This document shows, one piece after another, positions 35,301 to 46,802 of a stretch of 64,000 nt of DNA. The position numbers and the translations under genes were made by a program. The stretch covers positions 22,288,706 to 22,352,705 of the forward strand of contig NC_053417.1 in assembly GCF_016859285.1 (NCBI RefSeq). The letters are read 5' to 3'. Numbering within the stretch: the first letter of the stretch is position 1; every line of letters begins with the position of its first letter. The stretch is from Xiphias gladius. Its lineage: Eukaryota > Chordata > Actinopteri > Istiophoriformes > Xiphiidae. The notes beneath the pieces are model-generated. The model saw only the letters and a list, made by a program, of their open reading frames with translations. It was not told the origin of the DNA and ran no database searches.

Positions 35301-38300
35301 CCTACACATTTACAGGCTGATTCAGTTTTTTTTTTAGCATCAGTATATTTAAATTTGACTACTTGTAGGAAAATAAATAAATAAAGCATTCTGTGTTTTT
35401 TCCCAGCAGAATTTTATTCCTGGCAGTGTGAAGAAGGCTTTGAAACTGCATCTAGATAGTCTTGTTGGAAAATAAAATGTACACAAAATCTAACTGACTG
35501 TGATGGGAGAAGTATTCAGATACTTAAATAAAAGTAGCAATACTACAGCGTAAAAATGCTCTTATTAAGACTAAAGGTCTTACTGAAATAAAAGTTCATA
35601 AGTATTGTAAGCTAAATGTACTTAAAGTATCAAAAAGTGAAAGTGCTCCTTGTGCAGAATGGCCCCTTAGTGGTTACATATTATTACATATTTTATTATC
35701 GGGTTGATATCACTGAAGCACAAATGTGTAAGGAGCATTTTAATGTTGGAGGTGTTCGAGGTGGATTTAATTTGAACTACTTTACCGATCATGTTTTGTA
35801 CGTGAAATCTTAATCTTCAAAGTGACTCGAGCTGCCAGATAAATGCTCTGAAGTAAAACGTCCAAGGTTTTCCCATAAAAATGTCGTGGAGTAGAAGTGT
35901 AAAGTAGCAGAATATTGAAATACTCAACCAAAGTAGAAGTACCTCAAGTATTGTAGTTGAGTAAACATAAAAAGGTTACATCCAGGAGGTGCAGTTAAGT
36001 CATTTTATAGACTGTTGTTACAACTTTTTATGTTTTAGTGATGAAAACACTAGAGCTGACTTGAAGAAACTGCCAACTCTTCCCACCAAAGTACTCAAGG
36101 AACACCCATCACTTGCATACTGGTATGCTTACAGGAAATGCTTATTTGAAATCTTGCCTACACCAATGTCCATTTTAATAATTTAATGTGTTGTATTCAG
36201 TTATATTTTTGCCTTGTCTGATTGCCTTTTTATACATTATACATTTTATACATATATAGGCTGGCATTTAGAGTGACTAAATCTGATCATGTAGAACTGT
36301 TTGAAGAGTTAAAAGATGTCTTCTTCATTGTGCCATTGCAGTGAGGATCGAGTAATTGAATATTATAAACAGCTGAAAGGGGTCTCTCGAGGACAAGCTA
36401 TTGTGCAGTAAGTATTGAAAAAAAAAAAAAGTGCAATTAGACATTGAATGTTGTTAAGTTTTTAGTTCATTAATCTTCCTCCCACCTCCATTAGCTACTA
36501 CCCTCTCTCTGGCATTCGCTTTCTTATCACCCGATAGAATTCAATATCTCCTCTTCAGTTCCAGTCCAATGAATCACACTGATTCACTGGACAGATATCA
36601 AAAGCTATCGTCACATTTCCAAGGTTCCCATGCAGATGTTTAAAAAGCAGCTGGTGGTTTAAAAGAAAAAAATGTGCTTTTGTTCTAGGTATTTGACATT
36701 AGTGGAATCGTTGCCCACGTATGGCGTGCACTATTATGAAGTAAAGGTAGGTTTTCCCCTGTGATTAATGGGAAATGACAGCTGTTGCAGCTGAAATGGA
36801 GTCAACCATATAAGCTGTGCTCTTGCCTCACAGGATAAACAAGGGATCCCATGGTGGCTTGGAATCAGCTACAAGGGCATTGGCCAGTATGACCTGCAGG
36901 ATAAGTTAAAACCTCGAAAGGTAAACATTTCCTGCAGCTCGGCCCCTAAAAAGGCTGCTGCTGCTTCTCTGCTTCACTAATCCGACCGTGGACATGACAG
37001 CACAGGGCACGGGTAGGGATTGCCGCTGTTGCACGTAGCGCGTTGATTCACCAGCTCTAATTCCTGCGTCAGTTTCACTCCAACAAAGGCTGGGCTTCAG
37101 CTGAAGCAGACGAGGCCAGACTTGACTTATTGGGAAAAAAAATCTCAGTCTAGAGCTCTAGCAGTTTACTTTAATGAGGCTAATGAGATTTATATAAGGT
37201 CCTCGAGAATCATACATACAGTATGAACCTGTTTTTCTTGTTCCATCGGTGTTTTTTTAACCTCGTGAATTAATAGGGGAAACACCCATGTGAGTGATCT
37301 GTAAGCTATGTTGTCCGGTCTGTTACTTCAGTATGTGGGTGCAGACATGTGGCACAGTGCTGTTTATAAAAAGAGATGAAATCTTCAGAACAATCCAAAT
37401 CCAGTTCCTGGCTTTTCCATCCATATCAAAAGCCTGGCAATCACTGGACACGGTGCAGTCCACCTTTGTCAACGGCATTTCAGTATTGTGCAAGCAGCCA
37501 GCTGCATGCAGGCAGTGGTGTGTTTTGGAGAGGGGAAGAGGGAGTGAGCTGGTGATGTCAAAGGGAAAAGGGGCTGGATCTGGGCGTTATCGTTCATGTT
37601 CTGAGAATACCTGAGGAGACAAGTCAGGAGCTGACAGGAGACAGAACAAAGTATGTGTTTGTGGTGACAGCAAAGCCAGGGAGGATTTAATAACTTAACA
37701 AACTTGCGGGACTTGCGAACATCCATTGTACTGGTAAGACTCGATACTACACTTCTTTGTCTGCTAAACTTTGGAAGTCTTACTTCAGGGTAGACTGAGC
37801 TTTGGTTCTTTGTGTTTTTTAGGACATTTATTAATTTGTATGTTGAATAAATTAATTATTAATTAATCTTCAAAATTATATATATTTTTTTAAGTAAAAC
37901 CGTGTGGACGTTTGCCGATTCAAACTCCTTACTGAATGCGATACAAAACATCCACGTGTAATATCACATAACTCTGCGTCTCATTCGGATCTTGTCCAGA
38001 CATACTGCACAGTGAGTCATTTACTCAAAGAGACTGTTCATATCTGGCTGTTGTCAGTCAGCACCTGGACGATATGGGGTTGGACATGATGAGCCATGGA
38101 AAGCATTATATACAGCCATGAGTCTTTGTGCAATGTCCCCCTTGTGGTATTCTTTTCTCTTTAACACCTGCATTTTTGCAGACTTGGCATCCCAGGCGCC
38201 CCAGACTGTAATGACAGTGTATGTCACAGTCTGGCTTTCTTTAATGACTGTGGTTGAAACAGGCTCTCCAGAGCACCTGCACTACTAATTTTTATTTTGT

Positions 38301-41300
38301 AATAGTTTTATTTGATGTCAGTCATGATTATAGATGATTCTGTAAATTGTATATGAATATTCATCAGGACTGAAGGAACAAATGGAAAAAATTTCAAAGC
38401 CATTATCCCGGGCATCACACCATCTTTTATCTCTGTATCTACAGTATCATGTTGTGAATTGCCTAGCATAATATCTATTTCCCTGAAAAGACATTGTCAT
38501 TGCTACATTTTCCCCCTCCAGCTGTACCAGTGGAAGCAGCTGGAAAACTTGTACTTCCGAGAGAAAAAATTTGCCGTAGAAGTTAATGATCCACACAGGT
38601 GAGTAGCAGGAGAGATTCTTCTTTGTGACTCTCAAACTGGGTATTTGTACACGTTGATTGTTCTGTTCTGTTTGGTTTTTAATTCAGACTCTGGCTGATT
38701 CATCTTTTCAGCATTTATCTAAAGCCTTCATTCATCTCACAGTAGCTTTTATATTAATGGTGACAAAAACTGTAACTCAGACTCAGACTCCTTTTGTGGT
38801 GTGTTGCGTGCAAACAGGAGAGCAGTAACCAAGCGCACTTTTGGGCAGACGGGCCTACTCATCCACACGTGGTATGCCAGCCATTCTCTGATCAAAACCA
38901 TTTGGGTTATGGCTATTAGCCAGCACCAGTTCTACTTAGACCGAAAGCAAAGCAAAGTAAGTGTCAGTTATCACTCACTGACTGTTACTTTTAATACTGA
39001 CCTATCCATCTGCTAATCTTTGTTCCGCATGATGTTCTTCACTCTTTTAGGCTAAATTAGGAACAGCAAGGAGTTTGGAGGAAATTGCCATGGATCTGAC
39101 AGTGCACGGAGGAGCAAAAGTAAACAGACTGGGAGACACAGGCCTGAAGAATAACTTTATAACAGCCAGCAATGGGAGCTTGGTATCTACAGGTAGGTTA
39201 TAATTTTTTTAGTTCACAAAAGCAAGTGTACATTAAGCTCATGTTTTTATAACCAAAATCATAATTTCATATCATATTTGTGCTCACAAATGTCTCTGAC
39301 TCAGCTGTAAAATATAAGCAATGAGCTGTTTATGAATTTAAAAAGTAAAAATGATGTGTTGAAAAGTCGGCTCCTCCGTGATATCACATATTATAACACG
39401 GATGGCATTTTTTGGATATTAGGATATTAACAGTCAAAAATATTGTTTTCCCAGGTTCAGCAGACTCTGAAATGAGTGAGGAACAGAAGAAAGAGAAACT
39501 CTCTGAGCTGAGAAAAAAAGAGCAGGCAATCCAAGATATTTTGGCCAAGAAGACAAAAGAACTGAAAAAAATTTGCCTGAGAGAGGCGGTGAGAAATCAT
39601 TTTGAATTACACTTCTTCTGCACCGGTGCTATATTTTGCAAGGAACATAGAAGTCATTTTTTTGTATAAGCAGTCACATTCAATCTGCTTAATTCCCTTT
39701 ATTAAACTGTCTTGCTGTGTGGCCGGTAGATTTACAGTTTCCGCTGTTACTTTCAGTTCATTTAAGTGTCAAGGGGACTTGTTGTTTTGTGTTTTCAGGA
39801 GCTTACTGGTAAGCTGCCGAAAGAGTATCCCCTCTCTTCAGGTGAAAGACCGCCACAGGTCAGACGGCGAGTTGGCACTGCTTTCAAGTTAGATGACCTA
39901 TTCCCGTACAATGAGGTCTGTGTCTAAAGGAGCACTTAAATTAAATGCTGCGGCAATTCATGCCTGATCTTTTTGTGTTCAACACTGTTTGTTCTATGTA
40001 TGCTGAAGTGAATATAGCTGATTTTTTAAAGGATAATTCTGATGATATACGATTTTTTTTCTAATTGTCAACAAAACCCATGTGAAGATCACAAACAGCA
40101 AGTAGCTGACAGACCTGCTCTGTTGCCCAAAAACTATTAAAAACACATCAATCTGACCTGTTCCTTCATTTCGGTGAACATTGGCACTGTAGTTTATTAG
40201 TCCCACACACACCATTCCTGTGGGGCAAATACTTGCTAGTGTACCAAATCTGCAGATGCAAATAATCCCCAACAAACAAACTAGCTACTCCTGTTTGAGA
40301 ATTGTTTGCTAAAAAAGTACAGTGCCCAGCTGTTTAAAAAAAAAAAAATGAAACTATAGATTCTTGACCCATTTTTAAATGTTTAAGTCTTCAATAGGAA
40401 CAAGTGGGCTTGGGGCTAAGAACTGCAGACAGAGTAGGGAAGTCTGAAAGACAGTCTAACACACTGCTGGTTTTGGTCTTTTGATAATATAGAATGTAAA
40501 ATATTGTCAGCTTTGCCCTTTTCATTAAATGCACTCAGCCACTGATTTGCAGAATATAATAGTATTGCATCTGCAGCTTATTTAGGAATAATATCAATAA
40601 GGTCCACTTAACATGAAAACCCAATTAGATCTCACATTAATCTATGTGTAGCCGAATAGTTGTTACTTACTTGTATCTCTGGGGATGTGCTGCTTGTGTT
40701 TTGTGCAGGATCCTTTCCTGAGGAACCTGGAGAGCAGATTTGCCCTGCAGCAAAAGATTGTGGAGGCGGCTAAGAAACTCGCAAATGAGCCAGAATTGTG
40801 CAAAACCGTCAAGAAGAAGAGGAGAAGAAACTGTCTGGATGCCATGCATAAGCTCCAGCAGATAGAGGATGAGATGAACCAGTACAGAATCAAGAAGGGA
40901 AAAAAGCCCACACAGCGGGCCTCAGTAATCATTGCAGGTATGGTGCAAGTTGACCTGTGTTGCTGCACTGATTATTCATCTATATTCACAGTAAACATGG
41001 GAGTTATTTTCTCTTTCGCCAGATGAACTCATCCGCTCAGACTGTAGCTCCCTGTCTAGTCTCCCACTGGATGATGGTGAGTAAGACCGCACACATTCTG
41101 GTGCAGTAATATCACCTGACCTGCCGTAATAATCATTAAAATGACAGTTATTTAAAGAGTGAGTGTCAATTTTTTTACCCTGTGTTGCCTTTGTATTCAG
41201 ATGACTCTGACGGCACCAGCCAGAGGCCACGGTCACGGTCGGTCCAAGGTTCCCCGCAGCTCAGTCCGATGCGATCGCTTGGGGCAGAATATGACTTGGA

Positions 41301-44061
41301 GAGACAGGAATCTCCGAGAGAAAATCACAATAACAAAAACCACAGCAGGTGGGGAAACAGATACCCTGCGCCAATCTATTTGTTGATTCCATGAGGTCTA
41401 TTGAAAGTGTAACTCTTTCACAACTTTGGATTTTGTTTGAAGCTTACTTGTTCTTGGAATGAAGCAATGATATCATGTTTTGGAAGAGTCCATTATATTT
41501 ACTTTGTCATGTTTGCATCTTCATTCCTTTCCTTTTTTTTGATCCTCTCCTAATACCACACCTGTTTAGATTAGCTTTTGAGGGCCAGGAGGCTTCCCAC
41601 TACTACCAGAATCCAAGAGAGGTCTCCTCCACCCAAAGCAGTCCCTATAAAACCCTTCCCAGACCTCCTAGAGATCCACGCAGCATGCCTCCCACCCCGG
41701 TTATGACCCGCAATGCCTACAGCAGCAGCCAGCTCAGGTGTGATTTCTTCTCACCAATATCTTTCCTTTTCCTCGACAATAACTTCACTGTATCCCAATC
41801 CCTGCCTCAGCCCAACCTTTAACCAAAGTTCTCTTACAAACCCCTAACCCGTATTATACTAACAAATCCAGAAAAATTATTTTATAACTGATTTTCTTCA
41901 TTTAAGACACAGTTTAAATTGTTCCCTTCTCCAGGTCGGAGGGGTCTCCTCAATGCTTCAGGCATCGCAGCGGAAGTCTGGAGTCACAACCTCGACTAAG
42001 AAAAGACACAGACTCAGAGAAGCCAGTGTTTATGTTGTCACAAGCCCACCGCAGCAACAGCACAGAGGTGTTAGAGGACTGCTCCTCCTACACAAGTCAG
42101 TCCAGTCTGGACTACTGCGGGGCTGCCAACTCCCACTACAGTACACTGGACTCCCGGACCTCAACCATGCATCGCCTCCACAGGAAGGTAGAAGTGTATG
42201 GAAATACCGGGAGCATGCCCAACTTGGTCCAGCACCATTCTGGTTGTAGTTATTCATGTGAGACCTCAGCACACTATGCACCTAGTGCTTACTACGTCAC
42301 CGACTACCCCTGCTCGGACATGGAGCCTTACGCTAACGGTGCCTTCGTGTATGAGAATGAAGTTGAAGGCCACTATAACGTCAACCCTTCCTACCAAATG
42401 AATGGCTATCATGGGCATGACAGATTCAGGCATTATAGCAGCGACCGGGCAGATGGTCTTTCCCAGAATCCCTATGCGACAGTAAGGCCGCCGCGGAACA
42501 GAGAGGGGCCAAGAAATGAGCTCTTGGCCAAGAACATGCAGAAGGCCCTGGTGGCGGAGCATCTGAGAGGCTGGTACCACCGGAGCAGGGGCCACAGGGA
42601 GGGAGGGAGGGGGATGCTGGCTGGATATGACTTCGACAGTGGCTCTCAGCTGAGCCTGGGCTACCAGACCATGCCAGCGGCCTTCAGCCACTCCAGCAGA
42701 ACCACCTCCTTCTCCTCAGGTGAGATAATATCCCTGAGCAGTTTGAAAAATTCAAGTAAAGTGTATTGTTATGGGAAGGAAAATCTCCAAAGATAGCATC
42801 ATTTAATAAAACTGGTTTTGGTCTTCTTCTAAATTAGGGTTGGATATATTTTCATATCAGGCTGTTGTTTTTGATATAATATATATCAGCCAGTGGGGTC
42901 TCTGATGTGTGGCATCCTGACAGGAATGCTGTTTGATTTACAATTTTATCTGTGTGTGTTTCAGTGGAGGGTTTTCACATCTTGCATTCAAAGCTTTTCT
43001 AAGGTGCCAAGAATATAAGTCTGGGAGAAAATTAGTGCCTCTCTGTCTTTGCCTCTAATTCATTAATATCACATTTGAGTCACATGATAAATCCTAAAAG
43101 ATAAATACCTGGAGACCTGAAAACCCAGAAGTTTAACAATAACTAACACTGTTCTGAAGGTATTTTAGACTCTTCAGAGAGTCTTCTGACCATGAGGATA
43201 AAAAGATATTTTCTCCACTGCATGATAAAAAAAAAATGTTTAACCCATTTTCCAAGTTGCGACTGTATTTCCTAAAATATAATTGGATATTTTGTATATT
43301 AATAATAACACACTGCCATATCATGTTAGGGGTAATTGTTTGATTTGCAACAGTGACGGGAAGCTGGACTTAACAGTGCTTCCAATTACAATTACTACAG
43401 ACTTACTACACTCCAACATTAGCTGAGTGTGTTTGCTTTTGTCTTGTTTGCAGTCTCCTCAGTGGAGAGCGCAGGCAACTGGCGCAACCAGCTGGCAGTT
43501 GGTCTGACAGAGTATGATACACCCGTCACACCTCAGTACCCTCACCCTGGAGCTCCGTACAACCGCAGTCCCACACACAGCAGGTGAGAGTGTTGTAATT
43601 CACTAAACCTCCACACTGAACCTGTGGATGCAAGAGGAAGTGAGCCAGTCACAGACAATTGGGGGTGGTTTCTTTCACTTAAGCTACTAGTGGAATTTCA
43701 GATACAATGCTGGTTGCTATATTAAGGATACAGTAATTAACCTTCTAACTGCTCCGCAGCTGCATGAAAGATCACATTGTATTTCTCAGCATTTTGCAAA
43801 AAAGAGGTCTTATCTTTTCATTGTATTCTGCCAGTGTGACCTTAAACTATTTAGCTGATAAAGAAATGTAACCATGAGGATCTCCTCTCTGTCTTCCCTC
43901 CCTCCTTCTTGTCCTGACTTATGACTAATGCTCATGTGTGCAGATTTTCTCCAGAAAACAAAGTGTCTGACACAATGCCTAAAAATTCTGAGTCAGTTGA
44001 GGTGATTGGCGCTGAGGCCTCTAGTACAGATGAACCGTCAGACAACCGTTCTAGCACCTAA
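32366..44061 (+). CDS. frmd4b: FERM domain-containing protein 4B (complete CDS, 22 exons)
   Basis: FRMD4B (GRSP1) is a cortical scaffold that binds cytohesin Arf-GEFs at cell junctions. The exons are 32366-32431, 33495-33589, 33719-33811, 34170-34254, 34612-34668, 34756-34778, 36039-36122, 36342-36407, 36689-36746, 36834-36920, 38522-38598, 38818-38956, 39051-39192, 39455-39588, 39799-39915, 40709-40937, 41023-41076, 41201-41348, 41570-41737, 41935-42719, 43454-43583 and 43944-44061. They sum to 2955 bases, or 984 codons plus stop, with every junction GT/AG and in phase. The start [15 protein letters not shown] matches FRMD4A/B. The FERM domain spans about residues 1-310 ([44 protein letters not shown]). 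The cytohesin-binding CUPID/DUF3338 segment lies at about 360-520 ([13 protein letters not shown] region, [28 protein letters not shown]). A Ser/Pro/Tyr-rich tail follows ([24 protein letters not shown]). B rather than A is favoured by the GSLESQ and [16 protein letters not shown] region and by the mitf/lmod3 neighbours. The C-terminus is shorter than human (1034 residues). Confidence 0.96.
35505..35975. repeat. Dispersed teleost repeat, family B, in frmd4b intron 6
   Basis: GGGAGAAGTATTCAGATACT, GTGCTCCTTGTGCAGAATGG, GGAGGTGTTCGAGGTGGATT and AAAGTAGAAGTACCTCAAGT mark the family. It makes up much of the longest intron within the frmd4b coding region. Confidence 0.7.
36921..38521 (+). other. 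frmd4b: frmd4b intron 10 (1.6 kb)
   Basis: This is the largest intron inside the frmd4b coding region apart from those between exons 6 and 7. It is AT-rich with no coding signature and no recognised repeat copy. The short open frames here are chance frames. Confidence 0.7.
40025..40290. repeat. Dispersed repeat (family E) in frmd4b intron 15
   Basis: TTAAAGGATAATTCTGATGA at one end and CACACACCATTCCTGTGGGG near the other are phrases shared with interspersed fish repeats as I recall them. There is only one copy here, so this is tentative. Confidence 0.4.
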
Positions 44062-44184
44062 GGGTGAGACCAAACACAACGGGCTGCTTTGTGTTGTGTT
44101 ACCAGTCATCTCCATTTTGACATTCCATCCTCATTTGTGTGTTACTTCTTTATAGATTATTTAATTAAATCATCCACATTTTCA

Positions 44185-44563
44185 TGCCATGCTAGCGGCG
44201 CTCTGAGGCTGGACTTAAGCACAGCAGTGCTTTGATGCTAACATCAGCATGCTAACCTGTTCACCATCTTAGTTTAGTGTGTTAGCATGCTAGGATTTTC
44301 TTTGGGAATGTTACTAGTTCTGCAGGTAAACAAAGAATTTGACAATTTTAAATTTTAACTTGATGAGGGCAAAAATCAGAGTATGACCAAATTTATTACA
44401 ATTCAACCCGAGGGAAACAATGCCCGTGCAAAATTTTAATGGTAATCCATCCGGTGCTTGTCGAGACAGTTCACTAAAAGATGAGAATTTCACTCTCATG
44501 GAGGTAGTGGACCAACTGCCAAGCTGACATTGCCATCCCTAAAGCTATGCCGCTAGTGTGGCC
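44185..44563. repeat. Dispersed teleost repeat, family C, in the frmd4b 3' UTR
   Basis: GCTAGCGGCGCTCTGAGGCT, TGTTCACCATCTTAGTTTAG, GTGTTAGCATGCTAGGATTT, GGTAATCCATCCGGTGCTTG and TGACATTGCCATCCCTAAAG, ending in ATGCCGCTAGTG. The GCTAGCGGC start and GCCGCTAG end form an inverted pair. Confidence 0.7.
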
Positions 44564-45637
44564 AAAAAGTAGGAAGTTCCCATTTAGTCCATGAAGCTCA
44601 AATCATACTGTACACCCGCACAAAGTAATGTGGACTTTTTGGTTTATAGCACTTCTGTTTCCATTCCTCAGTTTTATCACAAGGTTCAGTCATGTGATCC
44701 TTCTTCTCAAACAGCCGAACTACAGTAGATTTGACATATTCCTCCGTCACTTCCTGTACAGATTTCACCTGGACGGAAGCTACATGACCATCCACTGAAG
44801 AGAACCAAACCAAACTTTGGCACAAACAAAGCCATGGCCAGCAGCCCATGAAGGCGATGAAGTTAAAACACAGGCTGTACACAAACCTTTTGGCTGCCAT
44901 AACTCCATCTTGGGAGATGTTCTATCCGTGGCAGAGTCTAGGTGTACGCTGTCCTCATGTTTAAATAACCTCTGAACACAGTGATGACACTCTTGAATGA
45001 CTTTCCCATGTGCCTTGGATTGGATGAATTGTACAGGCAGATGAGAATGTGTCAAGAAACTTTAAGATGTTGCACAACCGCATTGGATTCAAACCATATT
45101 GTGTATTAAAGATGAAAAAAGAGGCAACATGTGTTTTTACCGAACCCAACTCCATGTATTTTAACAGGAAGTATCTACTGCCTTATACAAAACAGTAGGT
45201 TATAGAATAAAATGATTTTCACCACTTTCATCTTAGTAAAATATGATAAAAAATATTCATAAATATAAAATTGAAAACAAAGCTTGAAATGTTCAGAAAT
45301 GTGACATGACAAGAACTGATTTGATCATCATTAGAGCAGACTGTGTATTTGATGAATTTCCATTTCTTACTTTCTTTAAACTTTGAATCAGAATGTATTA
45401 TGTTAATATTGTTTATAGAACCATTTGTCTTTGTTGGTGCCGTATTGTGTTTTAAAATGCATGGTGAGAACATTGATCTTTTGATAAGAACTTCTTTTTA
45501 TATTAACAGATGACCACTGCCGTGAGAATCATATTCATGTCTCATTATTTGTTTTCTCACATATTTGTACAGTCATTGTGTAGTTATATGTTGTTAGATG
45601 TTGTCATAAAATATTTTCCACTGGGAACAAGGATGTG

Positions 45638-45643
45638 AATAAA
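45638..45643 (+). other. frmd4b: Candidate polyadenylation signal of frmd4b
   Basis: A canonical AATAAA hexamer lies 1.6 kb after the frmd4b stop and before the palindromic repeat that separates it from lmod3. Confidence 0.45.
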
Positions 45644-45749
45644 TACATGTGTGACACATAGACAGCTGTTGTCAGTTTCTTTAAGAAGTTTGTGTGGGTC
45701 GTAAACAACCAGTTCAGGTTCTGTTATTAAGTAAGGCAAGAGAGTAAGC

Positions 45750-46197
45750 CTTAAAGGAATAGTTCGATTATTTGGGGAATTCACTATTTGCCTTCTTGCT
45801 GAGACTTCGATGACAAGATAGATAAAACTCTCCTTTCTGTCCATTAAATATCAGACTACAGCCAGCTGGTTAGCTTATGTTATCATAAAGACTGGAACCA
45901 GGGAAACAGCTAGCCTGGCTCTGCAGTTTTTTTGCAGTTCTGACCCATTTGCTGCTCCAGGAAATAAAACCATTACTTTTTATGACAAATTTTTACACAC
46001 AAATGAGATATAAAATGTAAATAAGTGAGCTTTACAGATACTGTTTGGCAGATTTTGTTACCTTGGACAGTCCTTATGGTATGCCATGCTACGTTAATCG
46101 GCTATAAAACAGACATGAGAGCGGTATAAATCTTCTCATCTAACTCTATGCAAAAATGTTAAAAAGCTTGTTTAAAAAAAGTAACTATTCCATTTAT
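45750..46197. repeat. Palindromic dispersed teleost repeat, family D
   Basis: It starts TTAAAGGAATAGTTCGATTA and ends in the inverted counterpart AAAAGTAACTATTCCATTTA. Inside, ACAGCCAGCTGGTTAGCTTA, AAGACTGGAACCAGGGAAAC and AACAGCTAGCCTGGCTCTGC form one arm, and GACATGAGAGCGGTATAAAT plus CTTCTCATCTAACTC belong to the other. Its layout suggests a non-autonomous foldback or MITE-like element. It separates frmd4b from lmod3. Confidence 0.7.
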
Positions 46198-46802
46198 GTT
46201 TTCGACTTCTTACATAAATGAAACTTGAACTTCAATCATGTCATCTAAAAGAAATTCTCGCAAGCTATATATCAAACTTTGCTTTGAGCTATAATCTAAA
46301 AAAAGTCAGACAGAAGATGTGTCTTCTCTCCACTTGTGAGTATCCATTCCCCTGAAGGCAAACTATCTCCTCTGGCTCATGTATTTGTTGTCGAGCAGCA
46401 TTTCAGTGGTTGTGTCTGGAGAGCTCTGGGAGGAGCTCTGCGTGCAGTGCGGACCTTACCCCTCCCACCAGGTCCTTGAAAATGGTGCACCTGCTGCGGT
46501 CAATCCTGCACTTTTTTCTCCCTGAAGCAACTGTCATCCCGAAAGATCCTGATGGCAAGGCCAGCTGGGGGAAGGGGGCTGAAGAAAGAATGTTAGCATG
46601 TCTTTCCCCTGCTTGTACCATAAATATCTTCCATGCAGTTCATAGGGTTTAATTTTAGGCTCCACATGAGGCAGGAACACATCGTTTCTAGCTTAGGTCA
46701 AAGTCACAGGCTTCGCAGTTTGCTCCATCCTGTGTCATAGACCGGACAAAATTTATCCTTCATTTTGATAACAGCAGAAGCAAGAAACTACAGATCGCAA
46801 GA

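Larger units (their letters stand above)
44062..45660 (+). other. frmd4b: frmd4b 3' UTR / 3' flank with poly(A) signal
   Basis: This region follows the TAA stop at 44061. A canonical AATAAA at 45638-45643 is the best candidate polyadenylation signal. An earlier one (AATAAA within AGAATAAAATG near 45206) is possible. Part of the tract, 44185-44563, is a dispersed teleost repeat. 44564-45060 carries minus-strand open frames that look repeat-derived. The true transcript end is inferred. Confidence 0.5.

Noticed and set aside
42266-42691. 141-codon minus-strand frame in frmd4b
   Set aside because: It is the antisense shadow of the large frmd4b exon 20, whose sense frame matches FRMD4B throughout.
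32366-44061. Assignment of this gene to FRMD4A instead of FRMD4B
   Set aside because: The FERM domains of A and B are similar, but the middle and tail ([44 protein letters not shown]) fit B, and mitf and lmod3 as neighbours fit the FRMD4B locus.
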